Part shown: one piece after another, positions 10,300 through 20,304 of the stretch
Position numbering within the stretch: the first letter of the stretch is position 1
Layout of the letters: each line of letters starts with the position of its first letter
NCBI RefSeq assembly: GCF_001523745.2
Contig: NZ_CP013386.1
Span: forward strand, 992,001-1,056,000
DNA length: 64,000 nt
Direction of reading: 5' to 3'
DNA from: Burkholderia mayonis
GTDB lineage: Bacteria; Pseudomonadota; Gammaproteobacteria; Burkholderiales; Burkholderiaceae
Translations under genes and position numbers: made by a program
Notes under the pieces: generated by a model
The model's input: the letters and a program-made list of their open reading frames with translations, nothing else
Told to the model about the DNA's origin: nothing
Databases searched by the model: none

Positions 10300-10977
10300 G
10301 TGCGTGCGGTGAGGCGCGTCGTGTTGGGCGCGCTCGTCGGCGTCGCGTTCGCTTGTCCGTTCGCGGCCGCGTTCGGGTCGACCTTGCGCGCGTCTTCGAG
10401 CAGCAGGGCCGTGCCGCTCCTCGACACGACGCCGTGGCTCGCGAGCGTGCAAGCGCCGAAGTCCCCGTTCTTCACGCGCGAATCGGACGCAGAAGGCGTG
10501 TCGTTCCACTTCAAGAACAGCGGCCGCTACGTCGCGAAGGGCGGCGAGGTGGTCGTCAGCGAGTCGGCGGACGGCGACATGTGGCTGGGCGGCATGGTGC
10601 ACGCGACGTACATCGACCGCGCGGGCGCCGCGACGTCCGGATGGCTCGTGCGCTCGCACTTGCAGCCGGTCCGCACGCCCACGCGCGCGCCCGGCTGGGA
10701 CGGCCGCTGGCGCAGCAGCGAGGGCGCACGCAGGCTGATCGTGCGCGGCGATCGCGTCAGCTATTCGTTCATGGGGGGCGGCGCGCAGTCGCGTGTCGAG
10801 ATGCTGTTGCGGATGCGGCCCGTGTCGGACGCTGAAGCGACGCTGTCGCGCGCGCAAGCGTCGGACGGCGTATGCGATCTCGACGTGCGGCGCCTCGACG
10901 ACTATCTTGTCGTGACCGCGCGGGATTGTTTCATCCATGGCGTGAATCCGGAGGGAATCCTGCGCAGACAGCGATAA
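10300..10977 (+). CDS. Exported protein of unknown function
   Basis: 225 residues. The first 26 or so form a signal peptide (VRRVVLGALVGVAFACPFAAAFG). The mature part contains an SH3-like stretch around GWLVRSHLQPV and two cysteines about 35 residues from the C-terminus that could form a disulfide. I recognise no named family. The GTG start at 10300 has GGGAG upstream. It lies 161 bp after the permease and need not be co-transcribed. Codon use is typical of the genome, so the gene is probably real. Confidence 0.7.
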   Translation: MRAVRRVVLGALVGVAFACPFAAAFGSTLRASSSSRAVPLLDTTPWLASVQAPKSPFFTRESDAEGVSFHFKNSGRYVAKGGEVVVSESADGDMWLGGMVHATYIDRAGAATSGWLVRSHLQPVRTPTRAPGWDGRWRSSEGARRLIVRGDRVSYSFMGGGAQSRVEMLLRMRPVSDAEATLSRAQASDGVCDLDVRRLDDYLVVTARDCFIHGVNPEGILRRQR

Positions 10978-11131
10978 CGTGAACGGCCGGTGTGCGTCAC
11001 CCCACGAATCGGCCGATGTCCGCAAGCCGCGCATGCGGGTTAACGCGTTCTTAAGCCACCATTTTCTAGCATTCGAGTCTCGTGCCGCGCTGCGGCGATT
11101 GGTCTATTCCGAATTCCTTCGAGAGGCTCGC

Positions 11132-11917
11132 ATGAACAAGCTCCCTGCGATTACGCTCGCGTTCTGGGTGATGAAGATCTGCGCGACGACGCTCGGCGAA
11201 ACGGGCGGCGATCTGCTGTCGATGACGCTCAATGTCGGCTATGCGTACAGCTCGCTGATCCTGTTCTCGTTTTTCATCGTTACGCTCGCCGCACAGCTCG
11301 CGGCGACGCGCTACCGCCCGGCGATCTACTGGGCGGTGATCGTCGCGACGAGCACCGCCGGCACGACGATGTCCGACTTCATGGACCGCACGCTCGGTCT
11401 CGGCTATGCGGCCGGCTCCGGCATTCTCGTCGCGATCCTGCTGACGATCTTCGCCGTGTGGCGGCTGCAGGGCGAATCGCTCGCAGTCACCGAGATACGC
11501 ACGCGCAAGGTCGAGCTCCTCTACTGGATCGCGATTCTGTTCTCGAACACGCTCGGCACCGCGCTCGGCGACTTCCTCGCCGACAGCTCGGGCCTCGGCT
11601 TCGCGGGCGGGGCGTTCCTGATCGGCGGCTTGCTCGCGGTGATCGTGCTCGCCGCGTACCTGACGAATGTGTCGAAGGTGTTTCTGTTCTGGGCGGCGTT
11701 CGTGCTGACGCGGCCGTTCGGCGCGACAGTCGGCGATCTGCTGACGAAGCCCGTCGCAAAGGGCGGCCTTGGGTTCGGCACCGTCGGTTCGTCGGCAATT
11801 CTCGCGGGCGTGCTGATCGCGCTCGTGATCTCTGCGATGTTCGCCGAAGCGAAACAGGCGAAGCAAGAAGGAGAGCAGCCGCAGCTCGGCTGGAAGCAGC
11901 CAGCGCTCGAGGAGTGA
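11132..11917 (+). CDS. DUF347-repeat membrane protein (COG4705-like)
   Basis: 261 residues with about eight hydrophobic segments. Four related units occur: TTLGETGGDLLS (near residue 14), TSTAGTTMSDFMDRT (near 75), NTLGTALGDFLAD (near 140) and RPFGATVGDLLTKP (near 197). Each unit is a helix pair with a Gly/Thr-rich loop and a conserved acidic residue. This is the DUF347 repeat architecture of uncharacterised membrane proteins. The ATG at 11132 follows GAGAGG. The acidic loops suggest ion or small-solute transport, which is inference only. Confidence 0.85.
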   Translation: MNKLPAITLAFWVMKICATTLGETGGDLLSMTLNVGYAYSSLILFSFFIVTLAAQLAATRYRPAIYWAVIVATSTAGTTMSDFMDRTLGLGYAAGSGILVAILLTIFAVWRLQGESLAVTEIRTRKVELLYWIAILFSNTLGTALGDFLADSSGLGFAGGAFLIGGLLAVIVLAAYLTNVSKVFLFWAAFVLTRPFGATVGDLLTKPVAKGGLGFGTVGSSAILAGVLIALVISAMFAEAKQAKQEGEQPQLGWKQPALEE

Positions 11918-11930
11918 GCGCCGGCGTAAC

Positions 11931-11961
11931 GGCAAGAGGCGGGAAGGGCAAGAGGCGGGAA
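11931..11961. repeat. Two tandem copies of a 15-bp direct repeat
   Basis: GGCAAGAGGCGGGAA occurs at 11931-11945 and again at 11947-11961, in the gap between two convergent genes. It may be a strain-variable repeat. Confidence 0.8.
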
Positions 11962-12013
11962 CGGAAGCGCGTGCGGGGTCGGTTGGGCACCGCACGTATT
12001 TTGTCGCTTGGAC

Positions 12014-12460
12014 TCAGCCGCGCCCGGTGCTGCCGAAGCCGCCCGCGCCGCGCTCGCTTTGCGCGAAATCATCGACGAGATTGAACGTCGCCTGCACGAC
12101 CGGCACGATCACGAGCTGCGCGAGGCGCTCGAACGGATTCAGCACGAATTCGGTCTGGCCGCGATTCCACGTCGAGATCATCAGCTCGCCCTGGTAGTCC
12201 GAATCGATGAGGCCGACCAGGTTGCCGAGCACGATCCCATGCTTGTGGCCGAGGCCCGAGCGCGGCAGGATCAGCGCCGCGTAGCCGGAATCGGCGAGAT
12301 GGATCGCGAGGCCGGTCGGCACGAGCGTCGTGTCGCCCGGCTTCAGCGTGACGGGCGCGTCGAGGCACGCGCGCAGATCGAGGCCCGCGCTGCCGGTCGT
12401 CGCGTATTTGGGCAGGTAGTCGCGCACACGCGCGTCGAGAATCTTGAGATCGAGTTTCAT
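12014..12460 (-). CDS. dut: dUTP pyrophosphatase
   Basis: A 148-residue trimeric dUTPase hydrolysing dUTP to dUMP and pyrophosphate. The five family motifs are visible: [35 protein letters not shown] and the C-terminal [12 protein letters not shown] that closes over the active site. The start is the ATG at 12460 (MKLDLKIL); the open frame continues upstream into coaBC, but the family begins here. It lies 62 bp after coaBC on the same strand, the same order as the dfp-dut pair in many proteobacteria. Confidence 0.97.
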   Translation of the reverse strand: MKLDLKILDARVRDYLPKYATTGSAGLDLRACLDAPVTLKPGDTTLVPTGLAIHLADSGYAALILPRSGLGHKHGIVLGNLVGLIDSDYQGELMISTWNRGQTEFVLNPFERLAQLVIVPVVQATFNLVDDFAQSERGAGGFGSTGRG

Positions 12461-12522
12461 GCGGCGAAAATCGGTGACGGTGGTTGAGAGGCGCGGACGC
12501 GCGAGGCGGCTGCGGCGGTGCG

Positions 12523-13734
12523 TCAGATGAGGCTCGTGTCGGGCAGCCGCTTCGCGATTTCGGCGACGAGCGCGTGCGCGAGCGTCATCTTGTCGGCGCG
12601 CGGCAGGCGCGTCGTGCCGCTCGCTTCGAACAGCACGACTTCGTTGTCGTCGAGGCCGAACGTCAGCGGGCCGAGATTGCCGATCAGAAGGGGCACGTTC
12701 TTGCGCACGCGCTTTTCCTCGCCGTGCACGTCGAGATCGCCGCTCTCCGCCGCGAAGCCGACGCAATAGGGCGCATCGGGCCGCGCCGCGACGGTCGCGA
12801 GGATGTCAGGATTTTCGACAAACGTGAGCGCCGGCATCTTGTGGTCGGCGGTCTTCTTGATCTTGTGCTCGGCGGGCTGCGCGGCGCGCCAGTCGGCGAC
12901 CGCGGCGACCGCGATGAATACGTCGGCGTCCGGCACCGCGTTCAGCACCGCGTCGTACATCTGCTGCGCGGTCTGCACGTCTTCGCGGTACACGCCCCAC
13001 GGCGTCGGCAGATGGACGGGGCCCGCGACGAGATGCACGTCGGCGCCCGCCTGCTGCGCGGCGCGCGCGATCGCGAAGCCCATCTTGCCGCTCGAGCGGT
13101 TCGTGAGCCCGCGGACCGGATCGAGCGGCTCGAACGTCGGACCCGCGGTGATCAGCACGCGGCGGTGTGCGAACACCTTCGGCTGGAAGTGCGACACGGT
13201 TGCTTCGTAGATCGCCTCCGGCTCGAGCATCCGGCCGTCGCCGACTTCGCCGCACGCCTGCGCGCCCGAATCGGGCCCGAGCACCGCGACGCCGTCGTGG
13301 CGCAATTGCGCGACGTTGCGCTGCGTCGCCGGGTTCTGCCACATCTGGCGGTTCATCGCGGGCACGACGAGAAGCGGGCAGTCGCGCGCGATGCACAGCG
13401 TCGACAGCAGATCGTCGGCGAAACCGTGCGCGAGCTTCGCGAGGAAATCGGTCGATGCCGGCGCGATCACGATCGCGCCGGCTTCGCGCGATAGATCGAT
13501 GTGCGCCATGTTGTTCGGCATCCGCGCATCCCACTGGCTCGTGTAGACGGGGCGGCCCGACAGCGCCTGCATCGTGACGGGGGTGATGAATTGCGTCGCG
13601 GCGTCGGTCATCACGACCTGCACGGTCGCGCCCGCCTTCGTCAGAAGACGCGTGAGCTCGGCGATCTTGTAGCAGGCGATGCCGCCCGTGAGGCCGAGGA
13701 CGAGGTGTTTTCCTGCGAGTTCTGCGTGTGCCAA
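12523..13734 (-). CDS. coaBC: CoaBC, phosphopantothenoylcysteine synthetase/decarboxylase
   Basis: A 403-residue bifunctional coenzyme A biosynthesis enzyme. The N-terminal flavoprotein decarboxylase (about 1-190) shows GGIACYK, the active-site HIDLSR, PAMN, and [10 protein letters not shown] with the catalytic Cys. The C-terminal synthetase (about 190-400) shows [14 protein letters not shown] and NRSSGKMG. Both domains are complete. It sits between lspA and dut, all minus strand with gaps of about 60 bp. Confidence 0.97.
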   Translation of the reverse strand: MAHAELAGKHLVLGLTGGIACYKIAELTRLLTKAGATVQVVMTDAATQFITPVTMQALSGRPVYTSQWDARMPNNMAHIDLSREAGAIVIAPASTDFLAKLAHGFADDLLSTLCIARDCPLLVVPAMNRQMWQNPATQRNVAQLRHDGVAVLGPDSGAQACGEVGDGRMLEPEAIYEATVSHFQPKVFAHRRVLITAGPTFEPLDPVRGLTNRSSGKMGFAIARAAQQAGADVHLVAGPVHLPTPWGVYREDVQTAQQMYDAVLNAVPDADVFIAVAAVADWRAAQPAEHKIKKTADHKMPALTFVENPDILATVAARPDAPYCVGFAAESGDLDVHGEEKRVRKNVPLLIGNLGPLTFGLDDNEVVLFEASGTTRLPRADKMTLAHALVAEIAKRLPDTSLI

Positions 13735-13795
13735 CTGATGTCTCCGAAAGCACGTGGAGCCGGCGCGCGCCGGCCCCTGCGCGAAGTGTATGCGC

Positions 13796-14299
13796 TCAGC
13801 GTGCGCCGCGCACGCGGCGCAGCTCGTCGTAGATGAGGAGCACCGCGCCTACCGTGATCGCGGAGTCGGCGAGGTTGAACGCGGGCCAGTGCCACGCGCC
13901 GACGTGGAAATCGAGGAAGTCGATCACGTGACCGTACAGCAGGCGGTCGATCACGTTGCCGAGCGCGCCGCCGAGGATCAGCGCGAGCGACAGGCTGAAG
14001 AGGCGCTGATGGCCATGGCGCTTTAGCAGGTAGCAGATCACGAGCGTCGCGCCGACGCCGAGCGCCGTGAACGCCCAGCGCTGCCAGCCGCCCGCGGTCG
14101 CGAGGAAGCCGAACGCCGCGCCGCGGTTGTAGATCAGCGTCAGGTTGAAGAACGGCGTCAACTGATGCATTACGCCGTACACGAATGTCTTCAGCACGGC
14201 GATCTTCGTCAGTTGATCGAACAGGATCACGATCAGCGAGATGCCGAGCCACGGCGCGAGCGCGCCGCCCGAGGATTTCGACAGGGTGCTCTTCGCCAT
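13796..14299 (-). CDS. lspA: Lipoprotein signal peptidase (signal peptidase II)
   Basis: A 167-residue inner-membrane aspartyl protease that cleaves lipoprotein signal peptides after lipidation. Four transmembrane segments are apparent. The catalytic Asp residues are in GNVIDRL (D118) and FNLADSAI (D145), and the YNRGAAF motif is near residue 57. The start codon immediately follows the ileS stop with no spacer, so the two genes are coupled. The enzyme that acts before it, Lgt, is also encoded in this window at 62325. Confidence 0.97.
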   Translation of the reverse strand: MAKSTLSKSSGGALAPWLGISLIVILFDQLTKIAVLKTFVYGVMHQLTPFFNLTLIYNRGAAFGFLATAGGWQRWAFTALGVGATLVICYLLKRHGHQRLFSLSLALILGGALGNVIDRLLYGHVIDFLDFHVGAWHWPAFNLADSAITVGAVLLIYDELRRVRGAR

Positions 14300-17137
14300 T
14301 TATGCAGCGCTCCGGGTTTCGCCGTTTTCGAACAGGTTGGAGAAGCAGCGGCCGCAGAGCGTCGGATGATCGGCGTGCGCGCCGACATCGTCGCGGTAGT
14401 GCCAGCAGCGCTCGCACTTTTGGTGCTTCGACGTCGCGACGTCGACGCCTTCGTCCGCTTCCGCATCGACCTTCGCGACCTTAGCCGCCGACGTGATCAG
14501 CACGAACTTCAGATCGTCGCCGAGGCTCGCGAGCGCGTCGTAGCGCGCGCCCGACGCGCGCACTTCGACTTCCGCCTGCAGCGACGAGCCGATGCGGTTC
14601 TCGGTGCGGGCTTCCTCGAGCGCCTTCGTCACGCTGCCGCGCACGTCGCGCAGCAGCGACCATTTCGCGACGAGCGCGTCGGCGCCGGCGACTTCCGGAT
14701 ACGCGTAATAGGTTTCGGTGAAGATCGTGTCGCTTTGCGGCCGGAACACGCGCCACGCTTCCTCGGCCGTGAACGACAGGAACGGCGCGAGCACGCGCAG
14801 GAGGCCCTGCGTCACGTGGTAGAGCGCCGTCTGCGCGGAACGGCGCGCGTTCGACGCCGGCGCGCTCGTGTACAGACGATCCTTCAGGACGTCGAGATAG
14901 AAGCCGCCCAAGTCTTCCGAGCAGAATGTCTGCAGCTTCGCGACGACGGGGTGGAACTCGTACTTCTCGTAGTGCGCGAGCAGCTCGGTCTGCAACTGAG
15001 CGGCGAAGGCGACCGCATAGCGATCGATCTCGAGCCATTCGCTCGCGGGCAACGCGTCCTTCGCGTAATCGAAATCCGACAGGTTCGCGAGCAGGAAGCG
15101 CAGCGTGTTGCGAATCCGGCGATAGCCTTCCGTTACGCGCTTGAGAATCTCCTCGGAGATCGCGAGCTCGCCCGAATAATCGGTCGATGCGATCCACAGG
15201 CGGATGATCTCCGCGCCGAGGCGGTTCGCGACTTCGTGCGGATCGATCCCGTTGCCGAGCGACTTGCTCATCTTGCGGCCTTCGCCGTCGACCGTGAAGC
15301 CGTGCGTGAGGAGGCCCTTGTACGGCGCGCGGCCGTCGAGCATCGACGCGGTCAGGAGCGACGAGTGGAACCAGCCGCGGTGCTGGTCCGAGCCTTCGAG
15401 GTACAGGTCGGCCGGGAACTGCAGTTGATCCTTGTGCGAGCCGCGCAGCACGTGCCAGTGCGTCGTGCCCGAGTCGAACCACACGTCGAGCGTGTCGCGG
15501 TTCTTTTCATAGAGGTTCGCGTCGTCGCCGATCAGCTCGCGCGGATCGAGCGTTTGCCACGCCTCGATGCCCGCCTGCTCGACGCGCTTCGCGACTGCTT
15601 CGAGCAGCGCGAGCGTGCGAGGATGCAGCTCGCCCGTTTCCTTGTGGACGAAGAACGCCATCGGCACGCCCCATTGGCGCTGGCGCGACAGCGTCCAGTC
15701 CGGACGGTTCGCGATCATGCTGTGCAGCCGCTGCTTGCCCCACGACGGATAGAACGCGGTCGCGTCGACCGCGTCGAGCGCGGTCTCGCGCAGCGTGCGG
15801 CCGCCGTTCTTCGGCTGCGTGTCCATGCCGGCAAACCATTGCGACGTCGCGCGATAGATGATCGGCGTCTTGTGGCGCCAGCAGTGCATGTAGCTGTGCG
15901 AGTAATGCTCGTTGCGCAGCAGCGAGCCCGCCGCCTTCAGCGCGTCGACGATCTTTGGATTCGCGTCCCAGATCGTGAGGCCGCCGAAGAGCGGCAGCGA
16001 TTCGATGTAGCGGCCGTCGCCCATCACCGGGTTGATGATGTCCGAATCGGTCATGCCGTGCGACTTGCAGGAGACGAAATCCTCGACGCCGTAAGCGGGC
16101 GACGAGTGGACGACGCCCGTGCCGGTGTCGGTCGTCACGTAGTCGCCGAGATAGACGGGCGCAGTGCGCTTGTAGCCCGGATGCGCGGCGGCGAGCGGGT
16201 GATGGAAGCGCAGGTTCGCGAGCTTGTCGCCGCGCGTCGTCGCGATCACGTTGCCCGTCAGGTCGAAGTCCTTCATGCACGCTTCGACGCGTTCCTCCGC
16301 GATGATGAGGAGGCCGCGCTGCGTGTCGACGAGCGCGTAGACGATTTCCGGATGGAGGTTGAGCGCCTGGTTCGCCGGAATGGTCCAGGGCGTCGTGGTC
16401 CAGATCACGATCCCGCCTTCGGCGCGCGGCAGTGCGGGCAGGCCGAACGCCTGCGCGGTCTTCTCCGGCTCCGCGAACGCGAACAGCACGTCGATCGTCG
16501 GATCGGTGCGGTCCTTGTATTCGACTTCCGCTTCGGCGAGCGCCGAGCCGCAATCGAAGCACCAGTTCACGGGCTTCAGACCGCGGTACACGTAGCCCTT
16601 CTCGATGATCTTGCCGAGCGCGCGGATTTCTTCCGCCTCGTTCTGGAAGTTCATCGTCTTGTACGGATTGCCCCAGTCGCCCAGCACGCCCAGGCGCTTG
16701 AAGCCCGCCTTCTGCTTCTCGATCTGCTCGGTCGCGTATGCGCGCGCTTTCTCCATCACCTCGGCGGCGGGCAGCGACTTGCCGAACTGCTTCTCGATCT
16801 GGATCTCGATCGGCATCCCGTGGCAGTCCCAGCCGGGCACGTACGGCGCGTCGAAGCCCGCCATGTTGCGCGACTTCACGACCATGTCCTTCAGGATCTT
16901 GTTGACCGCGTGGCCCAGGTGGATGTCGCCGTTCGCGTACGGCGGGCCGTCATGCAGGATGAACTTCGGGCGGTCCTGGCTCGCCGCGCGGATCTTGTCG
17001 TAGACGCCGCGGGCCTCCCAGTCCTTCACCCATTGCGGCTCGCGCTTCGGGAGGTCGCCACGCATCGGGAACGGCGTGTCGAGCAGGTTGACCGGATACT
17101 TGGCCTGCGGTTTCGAATCGGCTTTTTTGTTGCTCAT
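14300..17137 (-). CDS. ileS: Isoleucyl-tRNA synthetase
   Basis: A 945-residue class I synthetase. The HIGH motif appears as HLGH at residues 73-76 and the second signature as KMSKS near residue 621. The C-terminal zinc finger CERCWH...CGRC is near residues 905-930. An editing CP1 domain lies between them. It is the central gene of the ribF-ileS-lspA operon typical of proteobacteria, 114 bp after ribF. A very long open frame on the opposite strand is a shadow. Confidence 0.98.
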   Translation of the reverse strand: MSNKKADSKPQAKYPVNLLDTPFPMRGDLPKREPQWVKDWEARGVYDKIRAASQDRPKFILHDGPPYANGDIHLGHAVNKILKDMVVKSRNMAGFDAPYVPGWDCHGMPIEIQIEKQFGKSLPAAEVMEKARAYATEQIEKQKAGFKRLGVLGDWGNPYKTMNFQNEAEEIRALGKIIEKGYVYRGLKPVNWCFDCGSALAEAEVEYKDRTDPTIDVLFAFAEPEKTAQAFGLPALPRAEGGIVIWTTTPWTIPANQALNLHPEIVYALVDTQRGLLIIAEERVEACMKDFDLTGNVIATTRGDKLANLRFHHPLAAAHPGYKRTAPVYLGDYVTTDTGTGVVHSSPAYGVEDFVSCKSHGMTDSDIINPVMGDGRYIESLPLFGGLTIWDANPKIVDALKAAGSLLRNEHYSHSYMHCWRHKTPIIYRATSQWFAGMDTQPKNGGRTLRETALDAVDATAFYPSWGKQRLHSMIANRPDWTLSRQRQWGVPMAFFVHKETGELHPRTLALLEAVAKRVEQAGIEAWQTLDPRELIGDDANLYEKNRDTLDVWFDSGTTHWHVLRGSHKDQLQFPADLYLEGSDQHRGWFHSSLLTASMLDGRAPYKGLLTHGFTVDGEGRKMSKSLGNGIDPHEVANRLGAEIIRLWIASTDYSGELAISEEILKRVTEGYRRIRNTLRFLLANLSDFDYAKDALPASEWLEIDRYAVAFAAQLQTELLAHYEKYEFHPVVAKLQTFCSEDLGGFYLDVLKDRLYTSAPASNARRSAQTALYHVTQGLLRVLAPFLSFTAEEAWRVFRPQSDTIFTETYYAYPEVAGADALVAKWSLLRDVRGSVTKALEEARTENRIGSSLQAEVEVRASGARYDALASLGDDLKFVLITSAAKVAKVDAEADEGVDVATSKHQKCERCWHYRDDVGAHADHPTLCGRCFSNLFENGETRSAA

Positions 17138-17251
17138 GTCGGGATCGCTATGGAATCTTGGGGACGCTCGTGCGTCGTGAAATCGGGGAGGTGCGGCGCG
17201 GACTGCGGGCGGCGCGGCGGACGGCGTCGCCCGGCGCGGGCGCAGCGTCGA

Positions 17252-18244
17252 TCAGCTAATTCGGTCGGTGGCCGACGTCGCGAAACCGGTCGCGCGGCTG
17301 CCTGGCGCGCGGCCGTGTGCGGCGAAGTACGCGCGCGTATCGACGACGTCCTGCGCGATCGCGCGCGCGAGCGTCTCGAGATCGACGAATTTCGCCTCGT
17401 CGCGCAGCTTCTTCAGGAATTCGACGCGAACGAGTTTGCCATACGCGTCGCCGTGCCAGTCGAGCAGATGCACTTCGAGCAGCACGCGGCCCGAATCGTC
17501 GATGGTCGGCCGCACGCCCAGGCTCGCGACGCCCGGCAGCGGCTCGGGCCCGATGCCGTGCACGTGGACGACGAAGATGCCGGACAGCGCCGGGCGCTTG
17601 TGCGCGATCGGCAGGTTCAGCGTCGGGAAGCCGAGGTCGCGGCCGAGTTTGAGCCCGTGCGTGACGTGGCCGCTGATCGCGTAGCCGTGGCCGAGTGCGC
17701 GCGCGGCCGCGTCGAGATCGCCCGCCGCGAGCGCGGCGCGCACGCCGGAGCTCGAGATTCGCGCGCCGTCGGCGTCGGCGAGCGTTTCCATCTGCTCGAC
17801 CTCGAAGCCGAAACGCTCGCCCGCCGCCTTCAGCGACGCGAAATTGCCCGCGCGCTTCGCGCCGTAGCAGAAGTCGTCGCCGACCATGATCCAGCGCGTG
17901 TGCAGCCCGTGGACGAGCGTGCGCTCGACGAACGCCTCGGGCGACTGGCTCGCGAACGTGTGGTTGAAGTGCTCGACGACCACGCGGTCGACGCCGTGCT
18001 CGCGCAGCGCTTCGAGCTTGTCGCGCAGCATCGCGATCCGCGGCGGCGCGCCGGCCGGATTGAAGAATTCGCGCGGGTGCGGCTCGAATGTCATCACGCA
18101 CACGGGCAGCCCGCGCGCATCCGCCGCCGCGCGCACGCGCGCGAGCAGGGCCTGGTGGCCGCGATGGACACCGTCGAAGTTGCCGATCGTCAGCGCGCAC
18201 GGGGCGCGGCTTTCGGCGTTGGGCAGGCCGCGAAAGACTTTCAC
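17252..18244 (-). CDS. ribF: Bifunctional riboflavin kinase / FAD synthetase
   Basis: 330 residues; converts riboflavin to FMN and FMN to FAD. The N-terminal adenylyltransferase domain has TIGNFDGVHRGHQ (about residues 18-30) and ISSSGVRAAL. The C-terminal flavokinase domain has GRDLGFPTLNL and GVRPT. I chose the GTG at 18244 (VKVFRGLPNAES), which matches the family N-terminus; the ribosome site is weak, and the open frame continues far upstream without family similarity. First gene of the ribF-ileS-lspA-coaBC-dut run, divergent from purN. Confidence 0.93.
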   Translation of the reverse strand: MKVFRGLPNAESRAPCALTIGNFDGVHRGHQALLARVRAAADARGLPVCVMTFEPHPREFFNPAGAPPRIAMLRDKLEALREHGVDRVVVEHFNHTFASQSPEAFVERTLVHGLHTRWIMVGDDFCYGAKRAGNFASLKAAGERFGFEVEQMETLADADGARISSSGVRAALAAGDLDAAARALGHGYAISGHVTHGLKLGRDLGFPTLNLPIAHKRPALSGIFVVHVHGIGPEPLPGVASLGVRPTIDDSGRVLLEVHLLDWHGDAYGKLVRVEFLKKLRDEAKFVDLETLARAIAQDVVDTRAYFAAHGRAPGSRATGFATSATDRIS

Positions 18245-18367
18245 GATAGCGGATGGCAGCGTGGGGGATGAGCGGCCGGATGCCGCAAAGCAAAAGATTA
18301 TAAACGCTCGGGCGGCCGGGCGGCTCAGGATGCCGGAAACGGCAGGGCCGAATGGTAAAATCCGCGG

Positions 18368-19030
18368 ATGAAAAAACTCGTCATCCTGATTTCCGGCCGC
18401 GGCAGCAACATGGAGGCCATCGTACGCGCTTGCGCGCGCGAGGGCTGGCCTGCCGAGGTTGCCGCTGTGATTTCCAACCGGCCGGGCGCCGCGGGCCTTG
18501 AATTCGCGGCGTCGCACGGCATCGCGACCGCCGTGGTCGACCATCGCGCATTCGATGGCCGCGACAGCTTCGACGCGGCACTCGCCGCCGAGATCGACCG
18601 TTTCAGCCCCGATCTCATCGTGCTCGCCGGCTTCATGCGCATACTCACGCCGGCCTTCGTCGCCAGATATGCGGGTCGGATGCTCAACATCCATCCGTCG
18701 CTGCTGCCGAGCTTCAAGGGCATCCATACGCACCAGCAGGCGCTCGACGCGGGCGTCGCGCTGCACGGCGCATCCGTCCACTTCGTGATTCCGGAGCTTG
18801 ACAGCGGCGCGATCGTGGCTCAAGCGGCGGTGCCCGTCGTCGCGGGCGACGACGCCGTCGCGCTCGCCACGCGCGTGCTCGCGGCCGAGCACGTGCTGTA
18901 TCCGCGCGCGGTGCGCTGGTTCGTCGAAGGGAAGCTGCGCCTCGAGGCGGGGCGCGCGGTCGTCGCGCCCGACGAGGCGCGCTGGCTGTTCACGGATGCA
19001 ATCGACACATCGACGAGCGAGGGCGTATGA
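18368..19030 (+). CDS. purN: Phosphoribosylglycinamide formyltransferase (PurN)
   Basis: A 220-residue purine-pathway enzyme transferring a formyl group from 10-formyl-THF to GAR. ISGRGSNMEA at the N-terminus binds phosphate. The active-site segment NIHPSLLPSFKGIHTH carries the catalytic His, and the conserved Asp follows in PELDSGAI. A -10-like TAAAAT (18356-18361) ends 6 bases before the ATG, and there is no Shine-Dalgarno, so translation may be leaderless. The stop overlaps the next gene's start (ATGA). Confidence 0.97.
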   Translation: MKKLVILISGRGSNMEAIVRACAREGWPAEVAAVISNRPGAAGLEFAASHGIATAVVDHRAFDGRDSFDAALAAEIDRFSPDLIVLAGFMRILTPAFVARYAGRMLNIHPSLLPSFKGIHTHQQALDAGVALHGASVHFVIPELDSGAIVAQAAVPVVAGDDAVALATRVLAAEHVLYPRAVRWFVEGKLRLEAGRAVVAPDEARWLFTDAIDTSTSEGV

Positions 19031-20289
19031 AGCTGCACGGTTTCCTGATTGGCCAGACCGAGGCGCTGCTCGCCGAGGTCCTGAAATTCGTCGGCCCGGC
19101 CGACGTCACGACGAGCCGCTTCTTCCGCGCGCATCCGAAGCTCGGCCACGCCGAGCGCGGCGTGATCGCCGAGGCGGTGTTCGCGGTGCTGCGGCGGAAG
19201 ATGGAATATGCGCACCTTGCCGAGAGCGGCACGGGCGCGCCGGCGCGACGCCTCGCGCTGCTCGGTCTGATGCAGACGGTCGGCCGCTCGGCGCTCAAGC
19301 CGTTCGTGTCGGACGCCGAGTGGGCGTGGCTCGACCACGTCGCGAAGATCGATCCGGCGAGCCTGCCGCTGCGCGTGCGCACGAACCTGCCGGACTGGAT
19401 TCATCAGGCGCTTGCCGAGCGTGTCAGCGCGGATGACCTCGCGCAGTTCGCCGCCGCCGTCAATTATCCGGCGCCGCTCGACCTGCGCGTGAACGCGCTG
19501 AAGGCGACGCGCGACCAGGTCATCGACGGCCTGCGCGCGGCGGGCGTCGATGCGGGCGCGACGCCGTTCGCGCCGTTCGGCGTGCGCGTCGTCGGCAAGC
19601 CGGCGCTCACGAAGCTCAAGCTGTTCGAAGAGGGGCAGATCGAAGTTCAGGACGAGGGCAGCCAGCTGCTGTGCTCGCTCGTCGCGCCGCGGCGCGGCGA
19701 GATGGTCGTCGATTTCTGCGCCGGCGCGGGCGGCAAGACGCTCGCGCTCGGCGCGATGATGCGCTCGACGGGCCGCCTGTATGCGTTCGACGTGTCCGAG
19801 AAGCGCCTCGCGAAGCTGAAGCCGCGCCTCGCGCGCAGCGGGCTGTCGAACGTGAACCCGGTGCTGATCGACAGCGAGCACGACGCGAAGATCAAGCGGC
19901 TTGCGGGCAAGATCGATCGCGTGCTCGTCGACGCGCCGTGCAGCGGCCTCGGCACGCTGCGCCGCAATCCGGATCTGAAGTGGCGCCAGTCGCGCGAGTC
20001 GGTCGCCGAACTCGCTCCGAAGCAGGCGTCGATCCTCGCGAGCGCCGCGCGCCTCGTAAAGAAGGGCGGGCGGCTCGTCTACGCGACCTGCAGTGTGCTC
20101 GAAGCGGAGAACGAGGCGATCGTGTCCGAATTCCTCGCCGCGCATCCGGAGTTCGTGCTGGTGCCGGCGAACCGCTTGCTCGCCGAGCAGCGGATCACGC
20201 TCGACACGGGCGACTACCTGTCGCTCTGGCCGCACCGCCATGCGACCGACGGCTTCTTCGCCGCGGTCCTCGAGCGGCGCACGCAATAA
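19027..20289 (+). CDS. RsmB/NOP-family RNA (cytosine-5) methyltransferase
   Basis: A 420-residue SAM-dependent methyltransferase of the RsmB/Nop2 group. An N-terminal helical region (about 1-130) precedes the catalytic domain. The SAM site is DFCAGAGGKTLALG near residue 227. Both family cysteines are present: DAPCSG near 300 (motif IV) and ATCSV near 353 (motif VI). These enzymes methylate rRNA or tRNA; the target (C967 of 16S rRNA for RsmB) is not certain, since Burkholderia has more than one paralogue. It overlaps purN by 4 bp and is followed 15 bp later by the MscS gene. Confidence 0.9.
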   Translation: MKLHGFLIGQTEALLAEVLKFVGPADVTTSRFFRAHPKLGHAERGVIAEAVFAVLRRKMEYAHLAESGTGAPARRLALLGLMQTVGRSALKPFVSDAEWAWLDHVAKIDPASLPLRVRTNLPDWIHQALAERVSADDLAQFAAAVNYPAPLDLRVNALKATRDQVIDGLRAAGVDAGATPFAPFGVRVVGKPALTKLKLFEEGQIEVQDEGSQLLCSLVAPRRGEMVVDFCAGAGGKTLALGAMMRSTGRLYAFDVSEKRLAKLKPRLARSGLSNVNPVLIDSEHDAKIKRLAGKIDRVLVDAPCSGLGTLRRNPDLKWRQSRESVAELAPKQASILASAARLVKKGGRLVYATCSVLEAENEAIVSEFLAAHPEFVLVPANRLLAEQRITLDTGDYLSLWPHRHATDGFFAAVLERRTQ

Positions 20290-20304
20290 CGGGCGGGTTC
20301 GCGG

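Noticed and set aside
14165..18271. A 1368-codon open frame on the plus strand
   Set aside because: It mirrors ileS, lspA and ribF on the other strand. Its product is Arg/Ala/Asp-rich low-quality sequence typical of antisense frames in GC-rich DNA.
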